This document shows, piece after piece, positions 26,561 to 38,200 of a stretch of 64,000 nt of DNA (position 1 is its first letter; every line of letters begins with the position of its first letter). The stretch is from Serinus canaria (lineage: Eukaryota; Chordata; Aves; Passeriformes; Fringillidae): the NCBI RefSeq assembly GCF_022539315.1, contig NC_066343.1, positions 36,547,146 to 36,611,145 of the forward strand, written 5' to 3'. The notes under the pieces are model-generated. The model was not told the origin of the DNA, ran no database searches, and was given only the letters and a program-made list of their open reading frames with translations. The position numbers were made by a program, and so were the translations under genes.

Positions 26561-27213
26561 GACTAGTACAATCCAGTAAGTTTCTTTTCTTTCTCCATGT
26601 AACTGGAGCAAAGATTTCCATTGTATAAGGAAAAAAGTGCCTTCTGTTTTAGTCACCATTGCACCCAAAGTTGCATATTCTTTCAGAGCAGATGAATAAG
26701 AAAAGGAAAGCATTGTTCCATGCACAGTGTAACCAAGTTAGACAAAATACTTTACAAGACTTCCTGAAGTAAGCATCAATTTTAGCATCTTACTCTGGCC
26801 ACAAAAAATGTAAAAAATATTACATCTCCAATACAGCCTAGTATAGCAATCAGCTAAGGATGAATTACTCACAGATGGTATTTCCTAGAGAATTTTTTTC
26901 AATGGCTGCACAAGGTGAAGTGAGTAAGATTCTATATCAAAGCAGAAAAGAAGACACAGATTGCAGTAGCAGGCCAGTGTCATGGAAGGGTCCTCTGCTG
27001 TAAACATAAGGCCCCTCTGCTGTATAACATGAACTTGATACTTGATTCAAGACAACATGTCAAAGATATAAAGAAGATGGAAAGGAGATACTCATGTCCA
27101 CATCTGCCACTCCCACTGTAGCCCATGCCTCCTCCTCCATTCCCAAAGGAGAAAATAACAGGATAATTCAACAACATTTTTGCAGGAGGATTATTTTAAA
27201 GGGAAAAATTAAA

Positions 27214-28130
27214 TCATAGAATCATAAAATGCTTTGAGTTACAATGGACCTTTAAGATAATCTTCTTCCAATCCCCCTGCCATGGACAGGGACACCTTCC
27301 ACTAGACCAGGTTGCTCAGAGCCCCATATAGACTGGCCTTGAACACCTCCAGGGATAGGGCATCCACAGCTTCTCTGGGCAGCCTGTTCCAGTGCCTCAC
27401 TACCCTCACAGTAAAGAATTACTTCCAAATACCTAAACTAAGCCTCCTGGCTTTCAGATTGAAACCATTCCCCCTTGTCCTGTTGCTACATGCTCTTGTA
27501 CAAAAGTCTCTCTCCATCTTTCTTGTAGGCTCCCTTCAGGTACTGGACAATTGCAATTATCCCAAAACCTTCTCTTCTCCAGGCTGAACAATCCCACTTC
27601 TGTCAGCCTTTACTCCATCCTTCTAATTGTCCTGGTGACTCTCCTCCAGACTCACTCCCACAGTTCCATGTCCTCCCTGTGCTGGGACCCCAGAACTGGA
27701 TGCAGGGTTCCAGGTGGGCTCTGACCAGAGCAGAGCAGAGGGGCAGAATCCCCTCCCTAGCCCTGCTGCCCACGCTGCTCTGGATGCAGCCCAGGACACG
27801 TGTGGCTTTCAGGGCTGGGAGTGCCCATGGCTGGGTCATGTCCAGCCTCTCACCCACCAGCACCCCCAAGTCCTTCTGGGCAGGGCTGCTCTCCATCTAT
27901 TCATACCCCAGCCTTACCTGGTACCTGGAGTTGCCCTGACAGCTCCTTGTGCTTGCTCTTGTAGGATCTTGTGAGATTCACATGGACCCAATACTTGAGC
28001 TTTGCCAGGTCCCTCTGGATAGCATCCCATCTGTCAGATCTGCCAACCACACCATTTAGCTTGGTGTCATCTGCAAATTTGCAGATTAATGAAGATAATA
28101 CATAACATTTGCTCCAGTAGGTACCTCTGA
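27214..28130 (-). mobile_element. CR1 LINE, C-terminal RT region and 3' end
   Basis: On the minus strand the copy begins near the RT active-site block (FADDTKLNGVV and DAIQRDLAKLK are readable), runs through the rest of ORF2 and ends near 27214 in the typical CR1 terminal repeat, seen here as ATCATAGAATCATAAAAT. It is 5'-truncated with several frame breaks. Overlapping open frames on both strands are shadows of this repeat. Confidence 0.88.
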
Positions 28131-29889
28131 GGTTCCACTGTAAAAGTGTTAGATTTTCACAATGAAGAATCCATAATTCATGTGGTTTCATTTTCTGACT
28201 CTCTTCCCTGTTCACTATCTAATATAAGGAGTCTGAATTAATTCTGCCTGTTTGCTACCAAGGGATTTTGTAAAGCCCCTACATTTCAATCATTAAAAAC
28301 TTTGTAGGTCAAACTTTTTGATTTTGTCCCCAGGCCAAATACTGGCAAACTGTTAATTAAAACTGCAATTAAATAAATTGAGCTAGTATGTTTTGTCGTG
28401 GGAAGTAAACTTTAAAAATGTAATCTGTTCAGTACATTAATTGTTCTAGCAGAATAATAACGACCATTTTAAAATGTTTGATCCATGTAATATCAATGTT
28501 GCTAAATTAGATTGCTGTCTGAGAGTATATTTCAAAAATCATTATGACCATGAAAATGCGAAGACACAAAAAAGAGAAAATGGAGAATATTATTTAAAAG
28601 GCTGAAAAAACTCCTGTAGAACCTGTAGAATAATTCTGGTTTGAAATTTCTTTACTAAAATAAATTGCTTATGTTGGTAACAACATACCTCTTGTGCTGG
28701 GAAATATTTAAGATCCCAGTTGCGTATATAATGGAGAACAATATATTAGATTATTTGTAGCCTGACTTTGAAATATGAAAAACCTTTGATATTATATGAG
28801 GTTAACAATCACAAAGATGTTAGAAACATCTTTATGAATGGTTTATTATAACCATTGATATTTACCTTATCTTTACAAATAACATTTATCTGGTTATAAT
28901 CTATCATATGCTATGGATGAAATAAACAATTTTTTAATTTATGGCAAACATTCCTTTACAGTCTTGTAATTATATTGTCCTACTGCTAGTTTCAAGACTA
29001 ATTGAAAGTATCCTAAAGATATCTCTCTTGTGTCACCACTAGTGAAAGCATCACAAACTAGGAGCACAGGATTTTTGTCAACTAAGCATATCAGCAGACC
29101 ATGTCACATTACTCATTTTGTTAAAAAAAAAAGACATAATTATTTGAAAAATTAATTTGAGTAATTTTTGAGGCAAGTAAAGAACTATTGAGATCTTTTT
29201 AGGCAAGATGGGGTTTCATTGTGTCAAACTCAACATTAAGAGGGACAGAGGAAATTTATGTGTCACAAGCACATTCAGACAGATGACTTGTGGTACTTGC
29301 ATCAGCAATCCAGCCGTGAAGAGAAGAAAAGACTCTAGACTAAACAAACATTAACACATCTCAGCCAATATAAAGAGGAAAAAAACCTTGAGTTCAGGGC
29401 ACTCAAAAGTAAAAAGACTGAACAGCTCACTTAATATTTCATATTTGTATTTTTAGCAGTTTCTAGGGTCTATTGGACCAAACAGCTTAGTAAATTCTTA
29501 CAGGCTTTCAGAACACACAAATAAAATTAACAAATAGAATCAAATTGCATTTAGATCAAAAAAGCAAATGATCCATTACTGAAAATGGTGATTTTAACAT
29601 TAGGAACAATTGATACAAGTGATATGGGAGACAATGAGGAGTGTTACTCTGCTACATCTCTTACTTAAAAATGAGAAAGAATTGATCAGGTGAGTTTTGC
29701 CTGTAACAACCACAAGATTCTTGAGTTTGAGATACTAAGAAAAGGGAAGATAAACAGTAGATAAATCACAACCCCGGGTTTAAGGTGAAAGTAGTTTGAC
29801 TTCTTTAGGGACCTCGTTGTAAGTGTACCATGGAATATAGTACTGGAGAGATGATTCTCAGTGGATTAGAGAGCATTTTAACAAACTGT
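28131..29889. other. AT-rich spacer between two CR1 copies
   Basis: No repeats or coding signals beyond chance. A possible short exon at 29458 has good splice sites but fits no phase uniquely. Confidence 0.45.
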
Positions 29890-31430
29890 GTTTTAATCAA
29901 ATCCATGAGACCCAACTAGAAATACCTACAGGTACCAAGGATGTTGTTCAAGGACATTGTGAGGTTATGGAGAATTCTCTCTGAAACACTGTAGAGATTA
30001 GGGTAGATTTCTAAAGACTTGAAGATACCATTACTATCTTCAGGAAGGACAAGAATGAAAGCCCAGGGAGAAACTGAAAGATAATGGAGTAAATAATCCC
30101 TAAAATAATTTAAAAGAAGTTGATGATGGATTGGGACATACAAAGGGCAAGGTGTTCCTGACAAACCTGATAACATCCTGCAGTGAGAACATGTACTTGG
30201 TGAACATGGGAAGAAGGCTGGATGTGTTTTACCTTGATATGATTAAGGCTTTTGACATTATTACTCACAACATTTTTATTGACAAACTGATAAAGAACAT
30301 ACTGGATAAATGGACAATGAACTGAACAAAAACTAGCTGAACTGATAATTCAAGGATTGTGGAGCAGTAGCACAGAGATTAACAATGTACTCAGAGTTCT
30401 ATACTATTAGCAATAACTGTTTAAATATTTCATTAATAACTGGGGTAATAGTAAAGAGCACACCCTCAGAAAATTTTCAGGTGGTATGAAATATGGAGTA
30501 GTACTTGATACACCATATAGGGTTCAACAAAAGGAAAAGAGCAGCTAGACATAGAAGGAAATGAAAATCTTTCATGGACACCTAGCTGATCATGAGCTAG
30601 GAATATTTCCTTATGTAGGAAAGACATTCTGTGCTGGTTTTGTGAGCTAGCAAAGGCCTACAGAAGATAAGGAAGCCCTATATCTCTCTTGAAGGAAGAC
30701 ACCAAGGTTGTCACCATGGAGACAGGATGAAGGAGAGAAAGTTAGGAGATATGGACTCTGGCTAGCTCACAGAGTGACGTGGCTACCCAATAACCTACTG
30801 GGAACTTTGTTTCTCTTATATGATCAATGGACATTGAATGTATATGCTGGATGGGTGTAAGTGTCTTAAAGTATAAAAGCAACCTTGCAAAAAATAAATC
30901 TCTCTCTTGCACCTTTTGATGGAGTCGTGTACTTTTGTAGCATGTTGTGATCTATTGCGACACCCTTGGGTCATGGAAGGGCAGAACCCTCCTAGATTTT
31001 ATTAGGAAATACATCATTAGGACAGTGGAGGTTGTCTTTCTCTTCTGATCAGGGTGGTTGAAACACATCTCAAATGCTGGGCCCAGTCTAAGCATCTCCA
31101 TATGTGTGTGTGTGTATAAAAATAAAACTGATGGGGAAGGGAAATTGATTGAGAAGACAGGAATACGTCTTCCCAGTGTTGCCTAGTGTGGCAGGGCAAG
31201 AGGCAATGGGCACAAATTGAAATAGAGGTGATTCCATTCAAGTATTCTTTATGGTCTGTATGGTCAAACACTGAGACAGGCTACCAAGGTAGTTTGTGGA
31301 GCTTCCATCCATGGAGACATGCAGAACCCAACCAGACACAGCCACGAGCAGCCTTCTTGAGCTTTAAGAGAACATGTTGATGTTCTCCAGAGGTGCCTTC
31401 TAACCTCAACTATTCTGTGAATGTCTAGCT
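29890..31430 (+). mobile_element. CR1 LINE, RT domain to 3' end, split by an LTR
   Basis: The 5' part carries the RT fingers region (TKGKVFLTNLI, then DVFYLDMIKAFDIITHNIF, matching the usual DLSKAFDTVSHNIL). The 3' part resumes after 30985 and matches the last third of ORF2 (RGNGHKLK-like block near 31195) and the 3' tail ending CTCAACTATTCTGTGA at about 31424. A 333-base LTR occupies 30630-30962. Confidence 0.82.
30630..30962 (+). mobile_element. Solo LTR inserted in the CR1 copy
   Basis: Starts TGTGCTGG and ends GCGACA (TG...CA ends). It contains a TATA box (TATAAAAG at 30872) and AATAAA at 30893, in promoter-to-poly(A) order. CR1 homology stops and resumes on its two sides. I do not see an exact target-site duplication, so the end bases may be off by a few. 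The R/U5 part resembles the candidate LTR at 20502-20772. Confidence 0.65.
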
Positions 31431-32174
31431 GTCCATATCAGGAGCTAAGCACCAAGTGATCCTGTGTATGAACTATCCTCAGCTGAGTATTTACAAAGTA
31501 TTTTTTTGGTCATTAAAGTGGATGCACTATAAATTCTTTCCTCCAGGATATATACATCTTAAAGCTATGGGACCATGATGTTGTAGTGTCCTCAGCATTT
31601 CACACACATTTTTAAGTGTGGGAGTTTATATCATCAGAGAGAGAAGAGTGTTTATAGATGGCAATAGTAAGAAAATGCTGATTGGTACTAACCTCTTAAC
31701 ATAAATTTCAGTTTGTCTTTTCTGATTCTTAATTTTAATATATGAACCTTTATGAATTTTAAATCCATGTAGATGAGATATTTTGCATACCTGAGACCTG
31801 TCCTTCATGGAACCTTATAACTCAAAATAAGAAAAAAGACTAGAAGTAAAAAATTAAATTTAATTCTCCAAGCCATGTCACTGCTTTACTGCATAGTGCC
31901 ACCTTATGGCAAATATAACCATTTTGGACAGCCTATGTTTACTTGAAGTTGTTACAATGATTTTAGCTGGAAAAGAAGAATAGAAGTAGGGAACAAAAAA
32001 TATTTACAATCTATATTCTGATCTTCAAAGCAATGATGATTTTCCTTTAATATGTATTCAGTTAGAAAAAACATATAATCCAACCTTTTCCTTTTTTATT
32101 GCTGTGTTCTAATCCCTTCAATGTTTTCAATGGTAAATTGAGGGAAATACTCTTTTCTCTTTCTAATTTCACAG

Positions 32175-32248
32175 ATTATTTAAACACTGGAACTCCCATG
32201 AAGCTCGATACCCATTATATAGCCATTAAAAAACCTTTAAAAGTTTTG
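32175..32248 (+). CDS. Coding exon of the 3' chain
   Basis: The acceptor is very strong: a tract of about 20 pyrimidine-rich bases ending TTTCACAG. Twenty-four codons follow (entry 2 bases), including NTGTPMKLDTHYIAI, to TTG|GTAGAT, exit phase 0. The next exon begins in phase 0 with a leucine-rich helix that continues this one. The donor is only moderate. Confidence 0.6.
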
Positions 32249-32713
32249 GTAGATATTCAGTGACATCTATGTAAACTAACTTTCTTTAGAGAGAGGTACT
32301 TTACATTGGAAACTCCTAAAGAATAACATTTCTGTGCCAGATTACTCCTTGACTTTTTTGTGCCACTGATTGATATCATACATAGAGTAATTTCTAGCTC
32401 TTCTAGAGGCCTTTCCAGGTCCCACTAGGAATAAAGTAATATAGATGCACGATTTCCTATTTTGTTTTCCTTGCATGTGCACCTACCTTAGGCTATATCT
32501 TAGGGTATAACCATGTTAAATACCAACAAGAAAGAGACTAGTCACAGTATTTCACACTGAAAGAGACTCCAAATTCATGATATCTAAACAGTGAAAGGCA
32601 GACCTAAGTCCAGAGGGCACTGTTTCAAAAACAGCTCTTAGCATAGCTTAATTTGGCAAGAGTCAGAACACTGCCATTTGCAGGAAAGCACAAAAAACCC
32701 CTTTTCTCCTCAG

Positions 32714-32837
32714 CTCTTACTCATATCCACCTTATTATATTCCCAGCAAGACTCTCTAACTACAAGAACTTCTGGCTTCTTTTGTATTTTTCTGAGGGAC
32801 TTAATCCACAGCCACCTAAACAAGATTATTGAGGATG
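32714..32837 (+). CDS. Coding exon of the 3' chain
   Basis: The acceptor TTTTCTCCTCAG is followed by 41 open codons with a hydrophobic, helical profile (LLYSQQDSLTTRT, FLRDLIHSHLNKII). The donor GATG|GTACCA is weak but is the only GT giving a phase that fits the next exon, and a TAA follows nine bases later. Entry phase 0, exit 1. Confidence 0.6.
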
Positions 32838-33248
32838 GTACCACCTAATAGATCATGGAAAAACACATGCAAAACATACCTAAAATGCAATCACCTCTGA
32901 AAAAAGTAATACTTGTATCCTACTTTAGGAGTTTATAACCAGTTTTGGTAGTTTAGAAAACAACAGTATTTTGCTGAACTCTGTGAATATTTTTCTTTGA
33001 TACTAAGCTCCCCCCATGCACTAGGTACATAGACTGCAAAATAATGTCACAAATCAGAGAGGGTCTGGAGACAAAGAGGCACTTAAAATAGTACTGCTTG
33101 CTTTTAGAGTAATGTTCAGGTGTGGGTGTTTTAATGCTGCATTAATTTTTAAGCATCTCAGGTTTCTGGGTTTTGGTTTGGGGTGTTTTTTGGCAAAAAT
33201 TTGTTTCTATTCAAGATGAATGGCACAGACAAAATAAGTTATCCTAAA

Positions 33249-33253
33249 CTCAG
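33249..33253. repeat. Target-site duplication, left copy
   Basis: CTCAG, identical to 34509-34513, immediately outside the LTR. Five-base duplications are typical of ERVL-type and some other integrases. Confidence 0.85.
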
Positions 33254-34508
33254 TGTCATGGTTTAAGAGGAAATAAAGTTTTTTGTGATGGTGTGGGCAA
33301 GCCAATCAGTGTTCAGATTTAATATTGGCACCTGGTTTGTCCACTGAGGGCATGGATCCGCCTCTGAGAACACAGGGGGTTAAAAGCTGCGATCTCCCAG
33401 GGGAATTTCCTCTTTGAATTCCGGCTTGAGACTGAGCAGACCCCCCTGCCCCGCCAGAGCTGGGCAGGGGCGGGGAGGGGAGCCATGTGGCCGGAGAGAG
33501 GTAGACCAGGCCTGGGCCCAAGGGTGGAGGAGAGCATGGAAGGGCTTCGGGCAGCCATCCTCCATTCCCCCCACCCCGGGAGAGAGGGAGAGAGAGACAG
33601 AGCCGGTGCCTGTGGTGCCTGTGATAGTGGCCCAGTGTGAAGGAGAAGGGGGGGGTGCCCAGCAGGGCAGCCAGGCGTGGGAGTTGATGAAGTAAACCGG
33701 CAGAGAGCCTGGGACTTTTAACCCCTCTGAGGAAGATGGGAACCTTGCTAATGCTGATTCCTCCTGAAGTTGATGAGATTGAGAAGATGTTGAGATTGAG
33801 AAGATGTTGAGAAAATTCTAGGTGGGAGGAGATGATGGAGTGGCCTTTGGCTGGACTTTTCTTGTATAGCCACAGCAGAACCCCTGGTGTTCCTGTGACA
33901 CAGAGACTGCATTCTAGGGGGAGGCGATGGCTCAGAGCCAGGAGAGTGCAGTGATGTGGAGGAGTGTGAACAGAGACGACGGGTGAGGAGGGTGGTGTTG
34001 GTGCCCTCCGCTTCGAAGAAGAGAGAAGAAGAAGATGATCTCTGTTCAAGAGACCCCTCGGCCCCAGGGGGTGAAATTTGGGGGGGACAGGTGTCCCAAA
34101 AGGAGAAGGACTGTGCTCCCTTTGGAACTGGACAAAGTATCCTTAAAATGAAAAACCCTAGAAGCAGCTCTGGTCCATGTGCAGTGGTGAGAGCACTGGA
34201 CATGGAAGGAATGTGGTGCAAGAGGGACTCCTCTCTTCTCGAGGAACTGAGAATTGGTTATCTAAAGGGTGGTGATGGAATTGGAAATTTGGTGGGGAGA
34301 GGAGGAAGAATTTGGAAGGTTTTCATCTTGTGTTCTATGTGTTTTGTGTGTCTTCCTTTGTAGTTTTAGGTTAATAAAGTTTTTTTTCCCTTTTAACCTT
34401 AAGTTGGAGCCTGCTTTGCTCTGTCTCTGATCACATCTCACAGTGGATGCCAGGGAAGGAGGTGATCTCGTGGGGGCACTGGCATTGCGCCAGGCTCAAA
34501 CGATGACA
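33254..34508 (+). mobile_element. Complete solo LTR with 5-bp target duplication
   Basis: It starts TGTCATGG and ends GATGACA, so the first and last five bases form a perfect inverted repeat (TGTCA/TGACA). It is flanked on both sides by CTCAG (33249-33253 and 34509-34513), an exact 5-bp target duplication. AATAAA at 34373 sets the orientation as +. It is 1255 bases long, much more GC-rich than its surroundings. No gag, pol or env remains, so it is the product of LTR-LTR recombination. The 247-codon minus-strand frame inside it is not supported as a gene. Confidence 0.88.
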
Positions 34509-34513
34509 CTCAG
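34509..34513. repeat. Target-site duplication, right copy
   Basis: CTCAG, identical to 33249-33253, immediately after the LTR end GATGACA. Confidence 0.85.
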
Positions 34514-34639
34514 TTAACAGCAGACAGAGTTTAAATTAAATGTATTCTTAAAATCTAGATTAAATTTCAAGATCTTTATTAAATCATTTGCTTCTTCAAC
34601 ATTTAAGGATTCAAGTCAAAATGCAAATTAATAAACTCT

Positions 34640-34836
34640 CTCAATTTTACCTGAAATGTATATACATCTCACATCCAAGGTGGTCAAATATCAGGGGTGG
34701 TTTCTTAGAGGCTGTGGTATCTCCTACCCTGAAAAAGGCTCAGAATGGTACTGTGCAGTCTCCAATCCACCCTGCACAGGAGATTGGACTGGGTGACCTC
34801 TGGAGGTTCCTTCCAAACAAAGTTATTCTCTGATTC
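34640..34836 (+). mobile_element. CR1 LINE 3' end
   Basis: Short 5'-truncated tail: the GATTGGACTGGGTGACCTCTGGAGG block and TCCTTCCAAAC are diagnostic of CR1 3' ends, followed by a TTCTCTGATTC terminal repeat. No coding capacity. It lies in the intron between the exons at 32714 and 35155. Confidence 0.8.
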
Positions 34837-35154
34837 CATGTGCTGGGCAAATTACATACATTAAATTGATACTCAGTGTCAGCAGGTCCAGGACATTTGA
34901 TACTTATCAAAGGTTAATGATAAAAAGAGCAGAGGTCACATTTTTTCAGGAAAATATATCTTATCCTTAAAATATTGCCATTATATATGACATTTCGCCT
35001 CACATTCAAGGTCCCAAAAGCACAGTTATTAGTTTTCCAGGTATTTTGACAGAGTATATATTTCAACTCAACACTTATGATCAAATCATTTCATGATGTT
35101 CAGCAAACCAGGGGAATTAACAGGTTTGTGGATAAATTATCTTTTTCATCTCAG

Positions 35155-35247
35155 GCTCTTCATTGTCTTCTGGAAAGTCAAACATTCTGACAGTAAATGA
35201 CAGCCAGAAACCCTTTCAAAAAGACATCTTTTCACTCATTGGCCACT
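35155..35247 (+). CDS. Coding exon of the 3' chain
   Basis: The acceptor ATCTTTTTCATCTCAG is strong. Thirty codons follow, containing SGKSNILTVNDSQKPFQKDI. Two donors give the same exit phase: CACT|GTAACA (end 35247, used here) and AGTG|GTCAGA (end 35265, six residues longer). The first base pairs with the preceding exon to make a glycine codon. It lies just past a 1.25-kb LTR in the preceding intron. Confidence 0.55.
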
Positions 35248-35265
35248 GTAACATTGCCAATAGTG

Positions 35266-38200
35266 GTCAGACCCTCAGTCTTCCTTGATGCAGTGTGGCA
35301 TTTCTTATCAACATTAACAGACACGATTGAGCTTCCTTGTTAAAACTTTGCCTTCTTTCTGATTATCTTAATCCCATGAAGTCATCAGAATGCCAGCAAT
35401 ACTACTCTAAGTAAGTTAAGTACCTTTAGAGCATGCAGCAAAAGCCCAAAACCCATATTTAAATTTCTGATTCTGTAAACTTGAAATTCCAGACTTTAAA
35501 TATTGGGTTTCTATTGCCAGGTTTTTAATGAATTTTTCATTTTTGTTTAAATATCCTGACCCATCCTGCACAGGCAGTTCTTACAACAGTTATGTACTTG
35601 GGTAGGGGTGATTAAAAAAGAATAGAAAATAGCATTCCCTTCCTGTGAAAATTCTTGATAATTAAGAAATTATTCTAGTCATTATTAGGAAAAAGCAAAT
35701 ATTTAAATCAACCTTTCTGATTTTATAAAAAAGAGAACTTTACTGAAAAGTATGCAATAAACAACAACTAAAGACCATTGTGTTTGCTTAGAATGTGTGA
35801 AATTAAAATTATTCCCAAACCATTACATCAGTGTAAACCTTGCCTTCTGATATTCAAAATCTACCCTAAATATTATAGCTCAAATATTATTCAAAGTCCT
35901 TTTTGCTATTAGAGTGGTTCTAAGTAAAATCATTATTTCAGGAATGGATAGGTCTTTTCATCACCATACCATAAAAATTACTTCCATTTCATTGTCTGCT
36001 GTTCTATAAGATGTATGTGTGGGGGGCTTGTTGGCTTTTAAATGCTTTAAATTTATGTAGGAACTCTAGGGTTCCTCTAGAGTATCTGGCCACGGACCTT
36101 TTCAGTGCAAAAGGGAAAATAAGTAAAGTAGGAAGACATAAACAGGAACACACAGAGTCCCAGATGTGATCAAAAAACAGACAAAATGATAAAGTAGACA
36201 AAATGATCAAATCTCATCATGTGTGCCCATTTGTAAGGGTACTGGAACATAGGAATTTTTATTTCAGGAGGATAACCAGACTGAGCACCCAGACAAAGGG
36301 AATGGCAAAGAAAAGGGAGAAGCCATGGGCAAAATATACAGACACAAAAAAGTGACAGGTAAATATAATGGAGAAAAGGCAAGAAGTAAAACTGTCTAAC
36401 ACACTGACTAATGGGCTGCCAAGGAACTGCAACAAATAGGGACCTTGGTGACACTGATGCAAACCTGGGGATCCAGAAGCTTGGGAGGCCAGTAGGACTA
36501 TGCACACTGATAGATGACAGTGCAGGAGAAAGGGACAGGGGAGGAAAAACTGGAGGTAGGCAGAAACGAGTGTAAAAAGGAATAGTGAAGTGTAAAATGT
36601 CTTGGTCAGCATGCTCATCTCTTTTCTCTGTCTGTGTGTGCTGCTGGGACTAAGTGGTACTGGCTGTGTGAGTAGATGTGCCTTCAACAGCTGGAGTTAG
36701 ACTGGGAGTGCAGGCGCACCTAGTTTGTGGCTCCAGCTTCTGAAGCAAGTGAGGTCTCAGCCACTGCCACAGGGATCAGAAGAGAGTGTGACCCAAAAAC
36801 CATCCTAAAAGAGAAATTAGGGTGCATGAGGTCAGTGAGGTGCTTGGAATAGGCTACTGGAGCAGAAACCTCAGTCACCATCTGTATGACTGACAACTTC
36901 TCTAGTTTTTGTGTGTTTTTTGGTGGTGTACACTCACTAATTTAGAACACGACTGTTAAGGATAATAGTTCTGCATATGCAGTGAGAGCTAGGGTGAGAA
37001 TTAACCATTAGCATGAAGGTATTCTTAAAGACCATTAATTGAGGAAAGCTTTTCTTATAAGTGTGAAAGTTGACTTTCATCAGCCCTCTTAACACACCAA
37101 TTATTGCTTTCCTCTGCTACATACCCACATGAATACAAACAATATATGTTTGAAACAATGTTTCAACTACTGAAGAAAACATATGCTAGCTGGAAATGGG
37201 AAAAAAGCTATATGGGAAAAAGATTGAGTTTATTCACTCTGGTAGGTAGAGGTTTTTCTTCTCCTCTTAAAAAACCTGACCTTTGCAACTAACGCATTAA
37301 CATTTCAGCCACACAGATTAAAAACAGTACAGTGAAACCTATCCCAACGGTTACAGACATTTTTTTTCTAGAATTAATTTCGCATTCTTCCTAAACTAAT
37401 GATGTAGAGTCTAACATTTACAGTCATTGTACTTGCATCTTTTGATCTTTCCATCAAGAAGAGTTTTATTCTGCACCATCTCTATAGACTAAAACAATGT
37501 TGTTACAATTACATTGTTGAACTGTATGCTAAGAACCGCTTGTCCTCTCTGCACAATTTTAAACTCAGTCACTTGGCAAGAATTTTCTCTACTCTCTGAT
37601 AAAAAGTATTTAATTATCATCAACTTTTTCTTCATAAGCAGGCAAAGTGCTAGGATTATCTGTTCCAGGATTTTGTCCGCTTGCTACTTGTCATGAATGC
37701 AAAAGTTATACAATGTCTCTAAAATTTCATTTTTTAAAAGAACCCCACAGTTTTGTCTGCAAGTATTAAAAGTAAACCTCTCCTGAGGATAAGTCTGAGG
37801 TTAAACTGCAGGTTATATTCACAGTTTTGTCTTGCTAGTTTTAATTTAGCTGCATTATGTTGCTGACTTGCTCTGGTGGCTGTAAAGAAAAGATTAGCAT
37901 GCTCAGAAGTGCATACAACTTTGTAAAAATAAATACATGCTTTGTATGAACCGTTTGCATTAGTGGTTAAAGCACAGTAAATAGAGCACCACAAAAGGAA
38001 AAAAAAAAAAGGTAGTCACTAGAAATTTTCTGAACTTCAGTTTCCTGGTAAATGCAATGCACAAAAATGAAAAATTATATTCAATGAAGCGGCAACGTAT
38101 AGTATGGGGCAACATGCAACTGTTGGAATTGCTTCAGGTTATATTCTGAATTAAATCAGTTCTATGCTTCTAGAAGAGTAAATTAGTTTAGTTACTACAT

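Larger units (their letters stand above)
20773..27213. other. Intron-like AT-rich DNA
   Basis: Contains the small duplications, a palindrome and the weak exon at 24710. The 24020-24360 stretch is less AT-rich and could be an old repeat or conserved noncoding DNA, but I cannot place it. Confidence 0.45.

Noticed and set aside
33306..34049. 247-codon frame on the minus strand, proline- and serine-rich
   Set aside because: It lies wholly inside the solo LTR at 33254-34508; the long frame follows from GC-rich composition and has no domain.
36259..36687. 142-codon hydrophobic minus-strand frame
   Set aside because: The repeated Leu/Phe/Ser pattern reflects purine-rich plus-strand sequence; no start context, splice sites or homology recognised.
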